From Methanomassiliicoccus sp. (GTDB lineage Archaea; Thermoplasmatota; Thermoplasmata; Methanomassiliicoccales; Methanomassiliicoccaceae), in the NCBI GenBank assembly GCA_018262895.1, contig JADFDJ010000004.1:102805-166804 (forward strand): a DNA stretch of 64,000 nt, in the 5' to 3' direction. Each line of letters begins with the position of its first letter. Positions within the stretch are counted from its first letter, which is position 1. The position numbers were made by a program, and so were the translations under genes. The notes under the pieces are model-generated. The model saw nothing but the letters and a program-made list of their open reading frames with translations, did not search any database and had not been told where the DNA came from. Below are positions 50,734-60,433 of the stretch, one piece after another.

Positions 50734-52544
50734 CTTACCACCTCGATGGCCTGCTTGGGGCACACCTGCGCGCACCCTCCGCAGCCGATGCACATGGTGG
50801 CATCGATCTTCACCGGCCCACCCTCCTTGCTCAGGGCAGGGCAGGAGAACCGGGAGACGCAGGTGTAGCAGCGGACACACTTCTCCTGGTCTATCTCGTA
50901 CCGTGTGGGCACGAGCTTGCCCTCCTTGGTCTTAAGCAGGGGGCAGGCGTGCTTCGATATGACAACCGAGAGCCCGTCATACTGCACCGCCTCCTTCATT
51001 ACCTCGATGGTGTCCTTGATGTTGTATGGGTCTACGGTGTGCACGAACTCCACCCCGCACGCCCGGACGAGGGGCTCCAACGGCATCGGAGGAGATTGCA
51101 CGCTTCCGAACTCCCTCCCAGTGCCCGGGTTGGGCTGATGGCCGGTCATGGCCGTGGTGCGGTTGTCGAGTATGACCAGAGTGAACTTGTGCCTGTTGAA
51201 CGCGGCGTTGATCAGTGGCGGTATCCCGGCGTGGAAGAAGGTGGAGTCGCCTATGAACGCCACCACCTTCTGTTCGGTGGCCTCGGAGAAACCCCCGGCC
51301 GCTCCCACTGAGGCCCCCATGCACAGCACGTAGTCCACGGTCTGCATTGGCGGCTGTATCCCCAGGGTGTAGCAGCCTATGTCCGATGAGTATATGGCGC
51401 CGTCCTTCCCCACGGCCTTCTTCACCGCGTAGTATGTCGCACGATGGGGGCATCCCGCGCACAGTACCGGAGGGCGGGAGGGGAGCTTGATCGACGGCAG
51501 CGGGAGGGGCTTCTTCTCCTCCCGCACCTTGAGGATGGACGAAAGCGAGATGATAAGGTCGGGGGAGAACTCGAAAGCCCGGGGAAGGTGCTTGGTGTGC
51601 TTCCCCAGCACCTCCACGTAGATGTTGTACTGCTGGGCAATCCTCCGCACCTCGTCCTCGAGGTAGGGCTCCAGCTCTTCCAGGACCACCACCCTCTGCT
51701 TTCCCTCCAGGAACCGGCGCACCTTATCCTCGGGCACGGGGTTGGTGAACCCCAGTTTTAGGATCTCCACGTCCTGCAGCCACTCCTTGGCGTAGGTGTA
51801 CGTGACCCCGCTGGTCACGACTCCGACGCGGGAGCTGCCGGTGACGAAGTTGAGAGTGGAGCCCTCGGACATCCTGAGAGCCCGCTCCATCCGCTTGAGC
51901 TGCTCGACCCTCAGCAGGCGGGCGTTAGCGGGCACGGGGACGAAGCGCTGGGGGTCCTTCTCGAAACGCCCCCTGCGCGTGGGCGTGAAGGCTTTGTGGA
52001 GCTCCACCGCCCCGCGTGCATGGTTGACCCTGGTGGTGGTGCGGAAAAGCACCGGGACCTGCAGCAGCTCAGAGATGCGGTAGGCCTCCACCAGCATGTC
52101 CCTCGCCTCCGCGGGGGTGGAGGGCTCGAGCATGGGGTACAGGCCCAGCTTGGCGTAGTAACGGTTGTCCTGCTCGTTCTGCGAAGAGTGGCATGAGGGG
52201 TCATCGGCGGTCATGATGACCATGCCGGCCCGCACGCCCGTGTACGAGAGCGTCATGAACGCATCGCTGGCGACGTTCAGGCCCACGTGCTTCATGAAGG
52301 CGAAGGAGCGCACGCCCGACGCTGCGGCCGCTCCCGCCACCTCCACCGCCACCTTCTCGTTGATGGAGTACTCGAAGTACATCCCCGCGGGGGCGGCGAT
52401 CTCCTCCAGGATGCTTCCGACCTCCGAGGAGGGGGTTCCCGGGTAGGTCGCAGCCACGCCCACCCCGGCCTCGATCAGACCTCTCGCTATCGCCTCGTTA
52501 CCCAACAGCAGGAGCCTGCCGCTGTTCGCCAATAATCTGTCCAA
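50730..52544 (-). CDS. iorA: Indolepyruvate ferredoxin oxidoreductase alpha subunit
   Basis: A 604-residue protein: an N-terminal pyrimidine domain (GNEAIARGLIEAGVGVAATYPGTPSSEV), a central domain, a thiamine diphosphate domain (CAGCPHRATYY; FIGDSTFFHAGIPPLINAAFN) and a C-terminal two-cluster ferredoxin unit (CVRCYTCVSRFSC and CIGCGGCAQVC). TTG 52544 is chosen: AGGTGA is about 5 bases before it and it lies 4 bases after the porB stop, while longer frames run into porB. It works with IorB in ferredoxin-linked oxidation of aromatic 2-oxoacids. Cytoplasmic. Confidence 0.96.
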   Translation of the reverse strand: MDRLLANSGRLLLLGNEAIARGLIEAGVGVAATYPGTPSSEVGSILEEIAAPAGMYFEYSINEKVAVEVAGAAAASGVRSFAFMKHVGLNVASDAFMTLSYTGVRAGMVIMTADDPSCHSSQNEQDNRYYAKLGLYPMLEPSTPAEARDMLVEAYRISELLQVPVLFRTTTRVNHARGAVELHKAFTPTRRGRFEKDPQRFVPVPANARLLRVEQLKRMERALRMSEGSTLNFVTGSSRVGVVTSGVTYTYAKEWLQDVEILKLGFTNPVPEDKVRRFLEGKQRVVVLEELEPYLEDEVRRIAQQYNIYVEVLGKHTKHLPRAFEFSPDLIISLSSILKVREEKKPLPLPSIKLPSRPPVLCAGCPHRATYYAVKKAVGKDGAIYSSDIGCYTLGIQPPMQTVDYVLCMGASVGAAGGFSEATEQKVVAFIGDSTFFHAGIPPLINAAFNRHKFTLVILDNRTTAMTGHQPNPGTGREFGSVQSPPMPLEPLVRACGVEFVHTVDPYNIKDTIEVMKEAVQYDGLSVVISKHACPLLKTKEGKLVPTRYEIDQEKCVRCYTCVSRFSCPALSKEGGPVKIDATMCIGCGGCAQVCPKQAIEVVR

Positions 52545-52548
52545 ACGG

Positions 52549-53466
52549 TCACCTTCTGCCCGCCTCCACCTTGGCCTCAAGCTCCTCGTATTCTCTGTCC
52601 ACGAGGGCCTGGACCTCGGCCACGTCAGCGGGGGTCAGGTGCTTGAACCTCCCCTGGAGGCGAAGATATTCTTCAACCGGCTTCCTCTTCTTAATCTCTT
52701 TGGTGAACCTGTACCGGCCTTCCTGGAATTCGTAGAGAGGGAACATCCCCGTGCGCACGGCCAGGCGGGATACCTCGATAGCCTTCCGCGGGTCCATCCT
52801 CCAGCCTGAGGGGCAGGGGGAGTACGCGTGTATGAACTTGGGCCCCTTGATGGACTTGGCTCGGCGTATCGTCCTGATGAAGTCCTCGGGGTAGGCGACG
52901 CTGACAGTGCCCCCGTACACGATGCCGTTGGCGATCATCATCTCCATGATGGGCTTCTTGTCGTGGCGCTTCTGGATGTGCTTTCCGCCGGGGGTGGTGG
53001 TGGTCCACGCCCCGCAGGGTGTGGCCCCGCTGCACTGGATGCCAGTGTTCATGTACGCCTCGTTGTCGTACATTACATACAGGAAGTCGGTGCTGCGGTC
53101 CACCGCCCCCGACAGGGCCTGCAGGCCTATGTCCACGGTCCCGCCGTCGCCGGCCCAGCCCACCACGGTCACGTCCTCCACGCCCTTCTTGTCAAGCGCG
53201 GCCCTGATGCCCGAGGACACCGCGGCGGTGCACTCGAAGGCATGGTCCACCAGGGGGACCTTGAGGGAGTACCGCGGCCACACGCCAGGTATGATGGCAG
53301 CGCATCCCGCCGGTAGATTGATGACCGTACGCGGCCCCAGCGCCTTCAGGAGGTAGCGGAGGGCCAGGGGCTCGCCGCAGCCCGGGCAGGCGCTGTGCCC
53401 CGGGGTCATAAGGTCCTCGCGGGGGATGGTGAACTTGTAGTGCTTGTTGACGGGATCGTCTATCAC
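52549..53466 (-). CDS. porB: Pyruvate (2-oxoacid):ferredoxin oxidoreductase beta subunit
   Basis: About 305 residues. GHSACPGCGEPLALRYLLKALG and the thiamine-diphosphate motif GWAGDGGTVDIGLQALSGA are diagnostic, with YDNEAYMNTGIQCSGATP completing the cofactor site. It carries the decarboxylating centre. Two GTG starts are possible, 53472 (overlapping the porA stop) and 53466; the second has GAGGTG at better spacing. iorA follows after 4 bases. Pyruvate is the likely substrate by family similarity, but related enzymes use 2-oxoisovalerate. Confidence 0.94.
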   Translation of the reverse strand: MIDDPVNKHYKFTIPREDLMTPGHSACPGCGEPLALRYLLKALGPRTVINLPAGCAAIIPGVWPRYSLKVPLVDHAFECTAAVSSGIRAALDKKGVEDVTVVGWAGDGGTVDIGLQALSGAVDRSTDFLYVMYDNEAYMNTGIQCSGATPCGAWTTTTPGGKHIQKRHDKKPIMEMMIANGIVYGGTVSVAYPEDFIRTIRRAKSIKGPKFIHAYSPCPSGWRMDPRKAIEVSRLAVRTGMFPLYEFQEGRYRFTKEIKKRKPVEEYLRLQGRFKHLTPADVAEVQALVDREYEELEAKVEAGRR

Positions 53467-53468
53467 GG

Positions 53469-54650
53469 TCACCACCTCCCCGAGCCGTCCTTCAGGGCCA
53501 CCCACTCCACCGTGCGGTCCACTTTTCCGGAGGAGGCGATCTTGAGCAGGTCCTCGAATATCCACTCTATGTTCTTCACGGTGACGTCCCGGCCGCCCAG
53601 TCCCCCTATGTAGTTCTTCATGTTGTTCCTCTGTCCATGCAGCGCGGAGCGCACCTCGTTGAACATGGCGCCGCCGTCGCCGAAGGTGTAGCTGCGGTCG
53701 AACACCCCCACGGTGCGTACCTTCTTTCCCAGGTGGTGGACCTCCTGAGCGGGGAAGGGACGGAACACCCGCAGCTTGGCCACCCCCACCTTCTTCCCCT
53801 CCTCGCGGAGCTTATCGGCGACCTCCTTGGCGGTGCCGGCGGCGGATCCGGCGACGACCAGCACGGCATCGGCATCGTCACAGCGGTAGAGCTCCATCAT
53901 CCCTCCGTAGCTGCGTCCGAACTCCTTCTGGAAGGCCTCCTCGGCCTCCAACAGCTTGGTCCTGGCCACCTCCTGGGACAGGTAGATGCGGTGGCGGAAC
54001 TCCGTCCACCAGTCGGGCATGACCACCCCCCCGTGGCGCATTGGCCTTTCGATGCTAACGGGGTGCTCCGGCCTGAAGGGCGGTAGATAGCGGTCCACAG
54101 CCTCCTGGTCCGGTACGTCCACGCTGTCCACTGTGTGAGAGAGGATGAAGCCGTCCTCGATGACCATCACCGGCAGCATGACCTCGGGGTCCTCGGCCAC
54201 TCGGTAGGCCATGAGAACGGTGTCCAGGACCTCCTGGTTGTTCTCGCAGAAGATCTGCAGCCAGCCCACGTCCCTCTCCGTGATCACGTCCTGATGCTCG
54301 CCCCATATGTTCCACGGGCCCCCGATGGTGCGGGCGGCCACCGGCATGACGATGGGTCGCCTCGCTCCCACGGCCCACATCAGCATCTCATGCATCAGTG
54401 CGAGGCCGTGGCTTGATGTTGCCGTGAAGGTCCTGGCCCCGACGTACGAAGCACCTATGAGGGCGGACATGGCGGAGTGCTCGCTCTCCATCATCATGAA
54501 CTTGGCGTCCATCTCCCCCTTCTCCACCATCTCCGCGCACTTCTCGGATATGGAGGTCTGGGGGGTGATGGGGTAGACCGCGACCACATCGGCCCTGGCC
54601 AGCCGCGCCCCGTGGGCTGCAGCGTAGTTGGCGGTCATCATCTCGATCAT
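53469..54650 (-). CDS. porA: Pyruvate (2-oxoacid):ferredoxin oxidoreductase alpha subunit
   Basis: A 393-residue protein with the Por alpha signature VYPITPQTSISEKCAEM, ESEHSAMSALIGASYVGARTFTATSSHGLALMHE and GPWNIWGEHQD, then the C-terminal domain with FDRSYTFGDGGAMFNEVRSAL. ATG 54650 overlaps the porD stop (ATGA). Together with PorB, PorC and PorD it converts pyruvate, CoA and oxidised ferredoxin to acetyl-CoA, CO2 and reduced ferredoxin, reversibly. Confidence 0.95.
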   Translation of the reverse strand: MIEMMTANYAAAHGARLARADVVAVYPITPQTSISEKCAEMVEKGEMDAKFMMMESEHSAMSALIGASYVGARTFTATSSHGLALMHEMLMWAVGARRPIVMPVAARTIGGPWNIWGEHQDVITERDVGWLQIFCENNQEVLDTVLMAYRVAEDPEVMLPVMVIEDGFILSHTVDSVDVPDQEAVDRYLPPFRPEHPVSIERPMRHGGVVMPDWWTEFRHRIYLSQEVARTKLLEAEEAFQKEFGRSYGGMMELYRCDDADAVLVVAGSAAGTAKEVADKLREEGKKVGVAKLRVFRPFPAQEVHHLGKKVRTVGVFDRSYTFGDGGAMFNEVRSALHGQRNNMKNYIGGLGGRDVTVKNIEWIFEDLLKIASSGKVDRTVEWVALKDGSGRW

Positions 54651-54922
54651 AGGACTTCCCTCTGCATCTTTATCGCGCCCCTGGGGCACTCGTTGGAGCA
54701 TATGCCGCAGCCCTTGCAGTGATCAAGGTCCACGGTGGGGTAGTCCCCCTCCTTCTCCACGATGATGCTCATGTCCGGGCAGTACTTCCAGCACATGTAG
54801 CAGCGTATGCACTTGTCCTCGTTCACCACCGGCCTGATGCTCCTCCAGGTCCCGGTGATGATGTCCTCGGTGCTCTGCATGGCCACCGGCTCCGATGGCA
54901 GGTCCTTGTAGGTCCGGTGCAT
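54647..54922 (-). CDS. porD: Pyruvate:ferredoxin oxidoreductase delta subunit (2x[4Fe-4S] ferredoxin)
   Basis: A 91-residue ferredoxin subunit with two clusters: CIRCYMCWKYCPDMS and CKGCGICSNECPRGA. It carries electrons from the catalytic subunits to external ferredoxin. ATG 54922 follows GGAGGGG by about 7 bases and overlaps the porC stop by one base; a GTG 3 bases upstream is possible. Translation is coupled to porC and porA by overlaps. Confidence 0.95.
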   Translation of the reverse strand: MHRTYKDLPSEPVAMQSTEDIITGTWRSIRPVVNEDKCIRCYMCWKYCPDMSIIVEKEGDYPTVDLDHCKGCGICSNECPRGAIKMQREVL

Positions 54923-55473
54923 CACAACCCCTCCAGCTGCTTGTAGGCGTCCTGCGCCGCGGCCAAGTTCTGCTCCCTCTTCGCGGGCACAGAATCCTTG
55001 ATGCTCTCCAGGATGGAATCGATACCGACCTCGGGGCAGGCGCGGGCGAAGGCTCCCAGTATGGCGGTGTTCACGATGGGCGCGGTCGCGCTGCCCAGGC
55101 CCCGCCTCAGGGCGATGGCCGTCGCGTCCACCAGCACGGTCCGGCGTCCGTTCGGGATATTAAGCTCCTCTCGCGTATGGGAGGTGTTGATGAGCAATGT
55201 CCCGTCCTCCTTCTGCCCCTCGGTCACATCTATCATGCCCATGAGCGCCGGGTCCAGGACCACGACGTGGTCCGGGTCGTAGATGCCAGCGTGGATGCGG
55301 ATGGGGCGATTGTCGATGCGGCAGAACGCCATCACCGGTGCTCCCCTGCGCTCCACTCCGAAGAATGGGAAGGCGGAAGCGTACTTGCCCTCCCTCACCG
55401 CTGCTTTAGCAAGGATCTCCGAGGCGACGACGGCTCCCTGCCCGCCCCGGCCGTGAAAACGAACTTCTAACAT
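54922..55473 (-). CDS. porC: Pyruvate:ferredoxin oxidoreductase gamma subunit
   Basis: A 183-residue protein: VRFHGRGGQGAVVASEILAKAA, FPFFGVERRGAPVMAFCRID and DPDHVVVLDPAL are gamma-subunit hallmarks (CoA-binding domain). It is the first gene of porC-porD-porA-porB-iorA-iorB, all on the minus strand with overlaps or gaps of at most 4 bases. The promoter lies in the intergenic region from 55474 upward. Confidence 0.95.
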   Translation of the reverse strand: MLEVRFHGRGGQGAVVASEILAKAAVREGKYASAFPFFGVERRGAPVMAFCRIDNRPIRIHAGIYDPDHVVVLDPALMGMIDVTEGQKEDGTLLINTSHTREELNIPNGRRTVLVDATAIALRRGLGSATAPIVNTAILGAFARACPEVGIDSILESIKDSVPAKREQNLAAAQDAYKQLEGL

Positions 55474-55948
55474 TCAATGACCTCTGTTTTATCTTCCCAG
55501 ATACGATCGTTCCTAACCCTTGGCAAGCGGACGGGGTTATTGAAACTAACGCGCCCAGTTCGCAACGGTGAAAAACATTTAGAGGATACCGTGAGATGCG
55601 GCCGAGCGCTCATCAGTTAATGCTACAGTAATTTTTTATGATAGCCAGATCTTTGGGATGTTTCATCGGGCCGAGAAACACCATTTTTCAATCCTTGGTG
55701 AGATATTCATGCGGCCGGAGAACAGGTAGATCACAGCTGTCCGATCTTTCTGTTGACCACATGGGGCGCAGGTCCACAAGGGGTCGGCATGATTATCAAT
55801 ATCATATATTAATAATTCATAGTCTTATATATTTACAATAGTTGAGCCATGCAGAACCCCTGGTCGATCGACCCTTTCGATGATGGGTTGAACCGTAGAC
55901 CATATGCTCTGGTTGCATGGAAAAAATACTATATCCCGAGAGATCGCG
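55474..55948. other. Divergent intergenic region, por operon and histidine kinase
   Basis: About 430-475 bases. TCTTATATATTTA at 55822-55834 is a strong plus-strand TATA box, giving a start near 55855. A short open frame of 64 codons begins at ATG 55849 in a different frame and runs into the kinase gene; I regard it as non-coding or a leader. AAAACATTTAGAGG near 55570 is a weak candidate on the por side. No RNA gene was recognised. Confidence 0.4.
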
Positions 55949-58550
55949 ATGAGGATTTGGAAGAAGACGACCGTCATCCTTTCTGTTTCTGTAATCTGCA
56001 TGGTCCTTCTGTCCGTACTTACCCTGGGTTATTTCATCAATAATGATGTCAAAGAAACTGAGCTCCGGGAGGCCAGCAACTTATTTGATCGGATCAACAC
56101 CAACATTGAGAGCGAGCTGGAAACGTTTGGACTGCTGGGATATAGTTGGGCGTACTGGGATGACACCTATGATTTCGTTCATCATCCAAATAAAAAGTAT
56201 ATCGACGACTACCTGAACGAGGCTGCGCTCAGTGACCTGAACGTAAGCCTCATAATCTTCATCAACGAGGCTGGAGAGGACGTTCTTAGCTACCAGTATG
56301 ATACTTATGACGCGATACTGGAAGAACCATCCCTGGAGACATTGGAAATTATATTGAACGAGCCTGATCTCCAGGACCATACTGTGAGCTCCCATATCGA
56401 TTGCGTGATGGCCTTGCCATCGGGCCCCCACATGATCACCGCTTGGTCGATAATGCACTCAGATTCTACAGGCCCCAGCGCCGGTACCCTGGTATTCGGA
56501 AAGCTCATCGATAGGTCCACCGAGGAGGCGCTCTCCCTGGCATGTGGAGCGCCGATCACCTTCTCAAACGTGAGCGGCCCCAAAGACGTATCCGAGCAGG
56601 AAGCCATAGGTGCTATGTCTAGAGGGTCAAATAACTACATACTAGATTTCAACCAAACCACTGCCCTATGTTTTCAGTTCATCCATGATGTGAACGGCCA
56701 GCCCGTATTACTATTGGCGACCCAGATGCCCCGGGACGCATATCTGCAGGGGATGTCCAGCCTCTCGATGATGTCGGTGATCATAGTCTTCTTTGGGATC
56801 GCCATACTCATGATCGTTCTCCTTTCAATGAACAAGGTGGTCATCTCCCGTTTGACCAGACTGGAGGACGATGTCAGAAAGATAGGGGATGGTGGTGGTT
56901 TCAAACGATTGACCCCGCTTTCAGGCAATGACGAGATCCAGTCATTGTCCACTGAGATCGAACGCATGGTGTCCTCCCTCGATAAGAGGAACCGGGACCT
57001 GCAGGAGAGCGAGGCTCGATACAAATCGATCATGGAACAATCGATAGGGGCTATCATAATCGTCGATCCTCAGAACGGCTCGATACTGCAGGCCAATACG
57101 GCCTTCTACAAAATGTTCGGCATCGAGGAGGGGGACCTTGAGAGGCTTCAATTGTCGGCCATCCGTGCTCTGGACCGGCCAGTGTTCGATAGGATCCTCC
57201 AGCGGATATTGACAGAGCATCATATCGTTGGTGCAGAGCTCACCCTTCATAACCAGAATGGAGAGGAGCTGATTATCGAGATCTCGGGGGGAGTGATCGA
57301 GTATGAAGGAAAGGAGGCCGTCTGTATCACAGCCTGGGATGTTTCCGAGCGACATCGGGCCGAGGCCGCCCAGGACAGGATAGAGAAGCTAGAAGCGGTC
57401 GGAAACCTTGCAGGAGGCATAGCCCACGACTTCAACAATCTGTTGACTGGGATATTGGGGAACGTTTCTTTATTGAAGAAACAACTTGGTCCATCCTCCC
57501 GTGCCCAGGATCGTCTTGATGAGACCGAGGTCGCTGCCGTTCGAGCGAAGGAGATCGCTCAAGGCCTTCTGTCCTTGTCCAGGGGAGGGGACCCCATACG
57601 GCAACCGTTCGCATTAAACGAACTGCTGAGGTCATGGGCCCATTTCTCTTTCCAGGGATCTAACATAGAGTGCAGGTATGACATCCCTTCCGATATCTGG
57701 AACGTGTTCGCCGATTCCAGCCAGATCAATCGGGTGTTCTTCAACCTGTTCATCAATGCCAAGGACGCGATGCCTAATGGTGGTACCATGGAAGTGTCTG
57801 CCCAAAATTGTGACCTTACCACCACCCCCCACAATGATCTGAAACCAGGTTTGTACGTTTTGGTCAAGATCAAAGATACAGGTAACGGCATACCACCAAA
57901 GATACTCAACAAGATCTTTGAGCCATATTTCACCACCAAGAAGACCGGCTCCGGCATGGGTCTGTACATCGTTTATGCAACGGTGAAGAGGCACGGAGGT
58001 CTGGTCGAGGTGGAATCCATCGTCGGTGTCGGAACCACCTTCCGCGTTTATCTTCCGGCATCAGACGTTTCATCGACTCGTGCTCCCCTGCAAATGGAAG
58101 CAACAAGCCCCGAGCATCCTGGCCGTGCCCGGGTCCTGCTCATGGACGATCAGGATGCGGTCCTAGGCGTCACCAGTGAGATCCTCAAGGAACTAGGCTA
58201 TGATGTCGGGATGGCGCGAGATGGACAGGAGGCTCTGGACATGTACCGGAGATCGATGGAGGAAGGGGATAAGTATAGCGCCGTTATCATGGACCTCACG
58301 ATACCCCAAGGTATGGGGGAGAGAGGCGGTTAAACGTCTCCTGGAGATGGACCCCAAGGCCAGGGCCATAGTCTCTTCGGGTTATTCAACAGACCCTATC
58401 ATGGCCAACCCTACCGCATATGGTTTCATAGGGGTGCTCCCTAAACCCTTCCGGTTGGAGGAAGTTGCAGAGGCGGTAAAAAAGGCCTGCTCTGAGGACC
58501 TCTCCTGCTCCCCTGGTAGGGAGGAGCTGAGCGGAGTAACAGGTCCTTGA
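55949..58550 (+). CDS. Hybrid sensor histidine kinase (CHASE4-HAMP-PAS-HisKA-HATPase-REC), frameshifted near 58316
   Basis: ATG 55949 starts the first membrane helix (VILSVSVICMVLLSVLTLGYFI). An external CHASE4-like sensor follows (WAYWDDTYDFV), then helix 2 (MMSVIIVFFGIAILMIVLLSM), a HAMP segment, PAS (from YKSIMEQSIGAIIIVDPQNG), the H-box IAHDFNNLLTGILGNVSLL, HATPase motifs (NAKDAMPNGG, GNGIPP, GSGMGL), and a receiver starting VLLMDDQDAVL with the acceptor Asp in VIMDLTIPQ. The frame ends in TAA at 58333, but the missing receiver part (REAVKRLLEMDPKARAIVSSGYS ...) continues in another frame to 58550. The shift falls at a run of five G. Sensed signal unknown. Confidence 0.85.
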
Positions 58551-58707
58551 AGATCGATCACCTTTGTTAGCCTGCTTCCCAATGTCCCCCTAAAGTGATG
58601 ATGTGAGGGGGGAGCGAGGGTTAGATGCCATTTACATAGGTCTGAACATTAAGCCAGCAAATGCATTAGCGCAAAAGCATTTTTACCACGATGTTCAATG
58701 AAGCATC

Positions 58708-59160
58708 ATGGACGTCGCCAACCTGTCCTTCCGTGCGTTCAGCCTAGCCACCGAGGACCCGGACCGCGTGGAGAGGGCGCTGAGGTTCGCCTCCGGTGCG
58801 AAGGAAATCAAGCGCAGCACATGCTCCGGTTACCATGGCAACCCCATCATGATCATGGAGGCCAAGATCACAGATGCCAAGGGCATAAGGGCGGTCTTCC
58901 GTTCGTTGGGAAGGCAGGAGCTGGAGATGTTCCTGGACACATTGGACCGCAGGATCGATGAGGACTCGTTCTTCTTCTTCCGCCTGGACAAGCAGGAGGC
59001 GTACCTGGGCAAAATCGTGAACGGTGACGGTGATGATGTCATCGCCGTGCGCGCCAAGATCAAGTCCTACCCTCAGAACCGTGAGAACGCATTGGCGTCG
59101 ATGGAAAAGTTCCTGCGCTCGGAGATAGAGAGGATCTCCCGCCGGGGAGACGGGGAGTGA
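58708..59160 (+). CDS. RNA-binding protein of the COG1325 (DUF54) family
   Basis: A 150-residue protein: LSFRAFSLATEDPDRVERALRFASG, STCSGYHGNPIMIMEAKI and FFFRLDKQEAYLG match COG1325, an archaeal family annotated as RNA-binding or exosome-associated. ATG 58708 starts the fold; TTTTTACCACGATG upstream (58680-58693) is a TATA-poor but T-rich candidate promoter. No exosome gene is nearby here. It ends about 100 bases before the ATP-cone gene on the same strand. Confidence 0.85.
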   Translation: MDVANLSFRAFSLATEDPDRVERALRFASGAKEIKRSTCSGYHGNPIMIMEAKITDAKGIRAVFRSLGRQELEMFLDTLDRRIDEDSFFFFRLDKQEAYLGKIVNGDGDDVIAVRAKIKSYPQNRENALASMEKFLRSEIERISRRGDGE

Positions 59161-59258
59161 GCACGGACCCTTCCTGACTCTCCCGACAGAGCCAGTCCTC
59201 ACGGGAGATGGTCGCGGCACTGCCCCGGGGCAATCGAGAAATACGTTCTCGATGTTCT

Positions 59259-60065
59259 ATGCCCCGGGTCGGCAAGATGCGGGTCATCAAGAGATCTGGA
59301 GAGAGCGAGGAGTTCGATCCCAGGAAGACCGTTAACGCTATGGTACGGTCCGGCGCAACGGATGAGGAGATCAACGGGATCATGGAGGCGCTGGAGCCTC
59401 AGCTCTACGATGGCATCAGCACGGAGGAGATCTACAGCACGGTGCGCCGCATGCTGCAGGGGCGCAAGGCCGCCCGCTACAGCCTGAAGAAAGGGATCCT
59501 GCGCCTGGGCCCTGAGGGAGAGAACTTCGAGACCTATGTCTCCCGCCTCTTCCGGGCCGAGGGTTATGATACTAAGACCCGGCAGTTCCTGAACGGCCGC
59601 TGCATCAAACATGAGGTGGACGTGCTCATGACCCGGGGAGAGGAGAGGATCATGGTGGAGTGCAAGTTCCACAACTATCTGGGTATCAAGTGCACCATCC
59701 AGATAGCCCTCTACGTGTTCGCGCGTTTCCTGGACGTGAGGGAGGGCAGCAAGATCGACCGTCCAATTCTCGCTACCAACACCCGCTTCTCCCAGGACGC
59801 CCTGCAGTACGGTAGATGCGTGGGGCTGGAGCTGCTAGGGTGGAACAGCCCGGAGGGCAACGGTATCGAGGCCCTGGCAGAAAGGCACCGCCTATTCCCG
59901 GTGACCATCCTGGACTTGCGGAAGAGCGATCAGGACGTTCTGCTGAGCAACCATTTCATCCTCGTGAACGATGTCATTGATCGAGCCAAGGAGGTCCGTC
60001 GGCTCCTGTCGAAGGATTCAGCAGAGAGCGTGCTGGCACAGGCGAACGAGGTCTTGGCGAGCTGA
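59259..60065 (+). CDS. ATP-cone domain fused to a PD-(D/E)xK (Mrr-like) nuclease domain
   Basis: A 268-residue protein. Residues 5-95 form an ATP-cone (VIKRSGESEEFDPRKTV ... GISTEEIYSTVRRMLQG), a nucleotide-sensing domain best known from ribonucleotide reductases and NrdR. From about 98 the sequence is a restriction-endonuclease-like fold: FETYVSRLFRAEGYDTKTRQFL, then EVDVLMT and MVECKFHNY, supplying the Asp and Glu-x-Lys of PD-(D/E)xK nucleases. The C-terminal 100 residues include conserved-looking LATNTRFSQDALQY. Likely a nuclease gated by dNTP/ATP levels; the role is inferred. Start ATG 59259 or a second 18 bases on. Confidence 0.85.
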   Translation: MPRVGKMRVIKRSGESEEFDPRKTVNAMVRSGATDEEINGIMEALEPQLYDGISTEEIYSTVRRMLQGRKAARYSLKKGILRLGPEGENFETYVSRLFRAEGYDTKTRQFLNGRCIKHEVDVLMTRGEERIMVECKFHNYLGIKCTIQIALYVFARFLDVREGSKIDRPILATNTRFSQDALQYGRCVGLELLGWNSPEGNGIEALAERHRLFPVTILDLRKSDQDVLLSNHFILVNDVIDRAKEVRRLLSKDSAESVLAQANEVLAS

Positions 60066-60433
60066 GCACCGGAATGCAGCGGGCTGGGTCCCCCGCCACA
60101 CTATTCGGAACTGGTCCGGACCGGAGATGAGGGGTTTTCTATCATTACATCCGGGAATCTCCTGGCATCGTGCGGGAGGGTTCGCCGTCCATGGTCTGGT
60201 CCGTGATGGATGAGGGCCGCAACAGCAGGATGACGAACTACAGCCTTCATGGATGGGGCGAGGGCAGGGGACGATAACAACATATAGACCAGGGGACGTT
60301 TTCCCACAACAGCAACCAGGTGAGAAGGGATGCAGCTGAAGAAAGCGGTACGTCCGCTCATCTTAGGGGGTGGGGTCAAGTGAAAGGCCTCGTCGAACTT
60401 GCTCTTCAATATGGATATGAGGAAAAAACAGTG
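60066..60433. other. Intergenic region upstream of the TBP gene
   Basis: About 370 bases with no supported gene. ACATATAGACC at 60278-60288 is a TATA candidate and would leave a leader of about 120 bases for TBP; TCAATATGG near 60404 is another. No standard RNA was recognised, although the region is GC-rich with several short self-complementary stretches. Confidence 0.4.

Noticed and set aside
55849..56043. 64-codon frame beginning MQNPWSIDPF just after a strong TATA box
   Set aside because: Overlaps the histidine kinase gene in another frame and has no protein-like structure; at most a leader.
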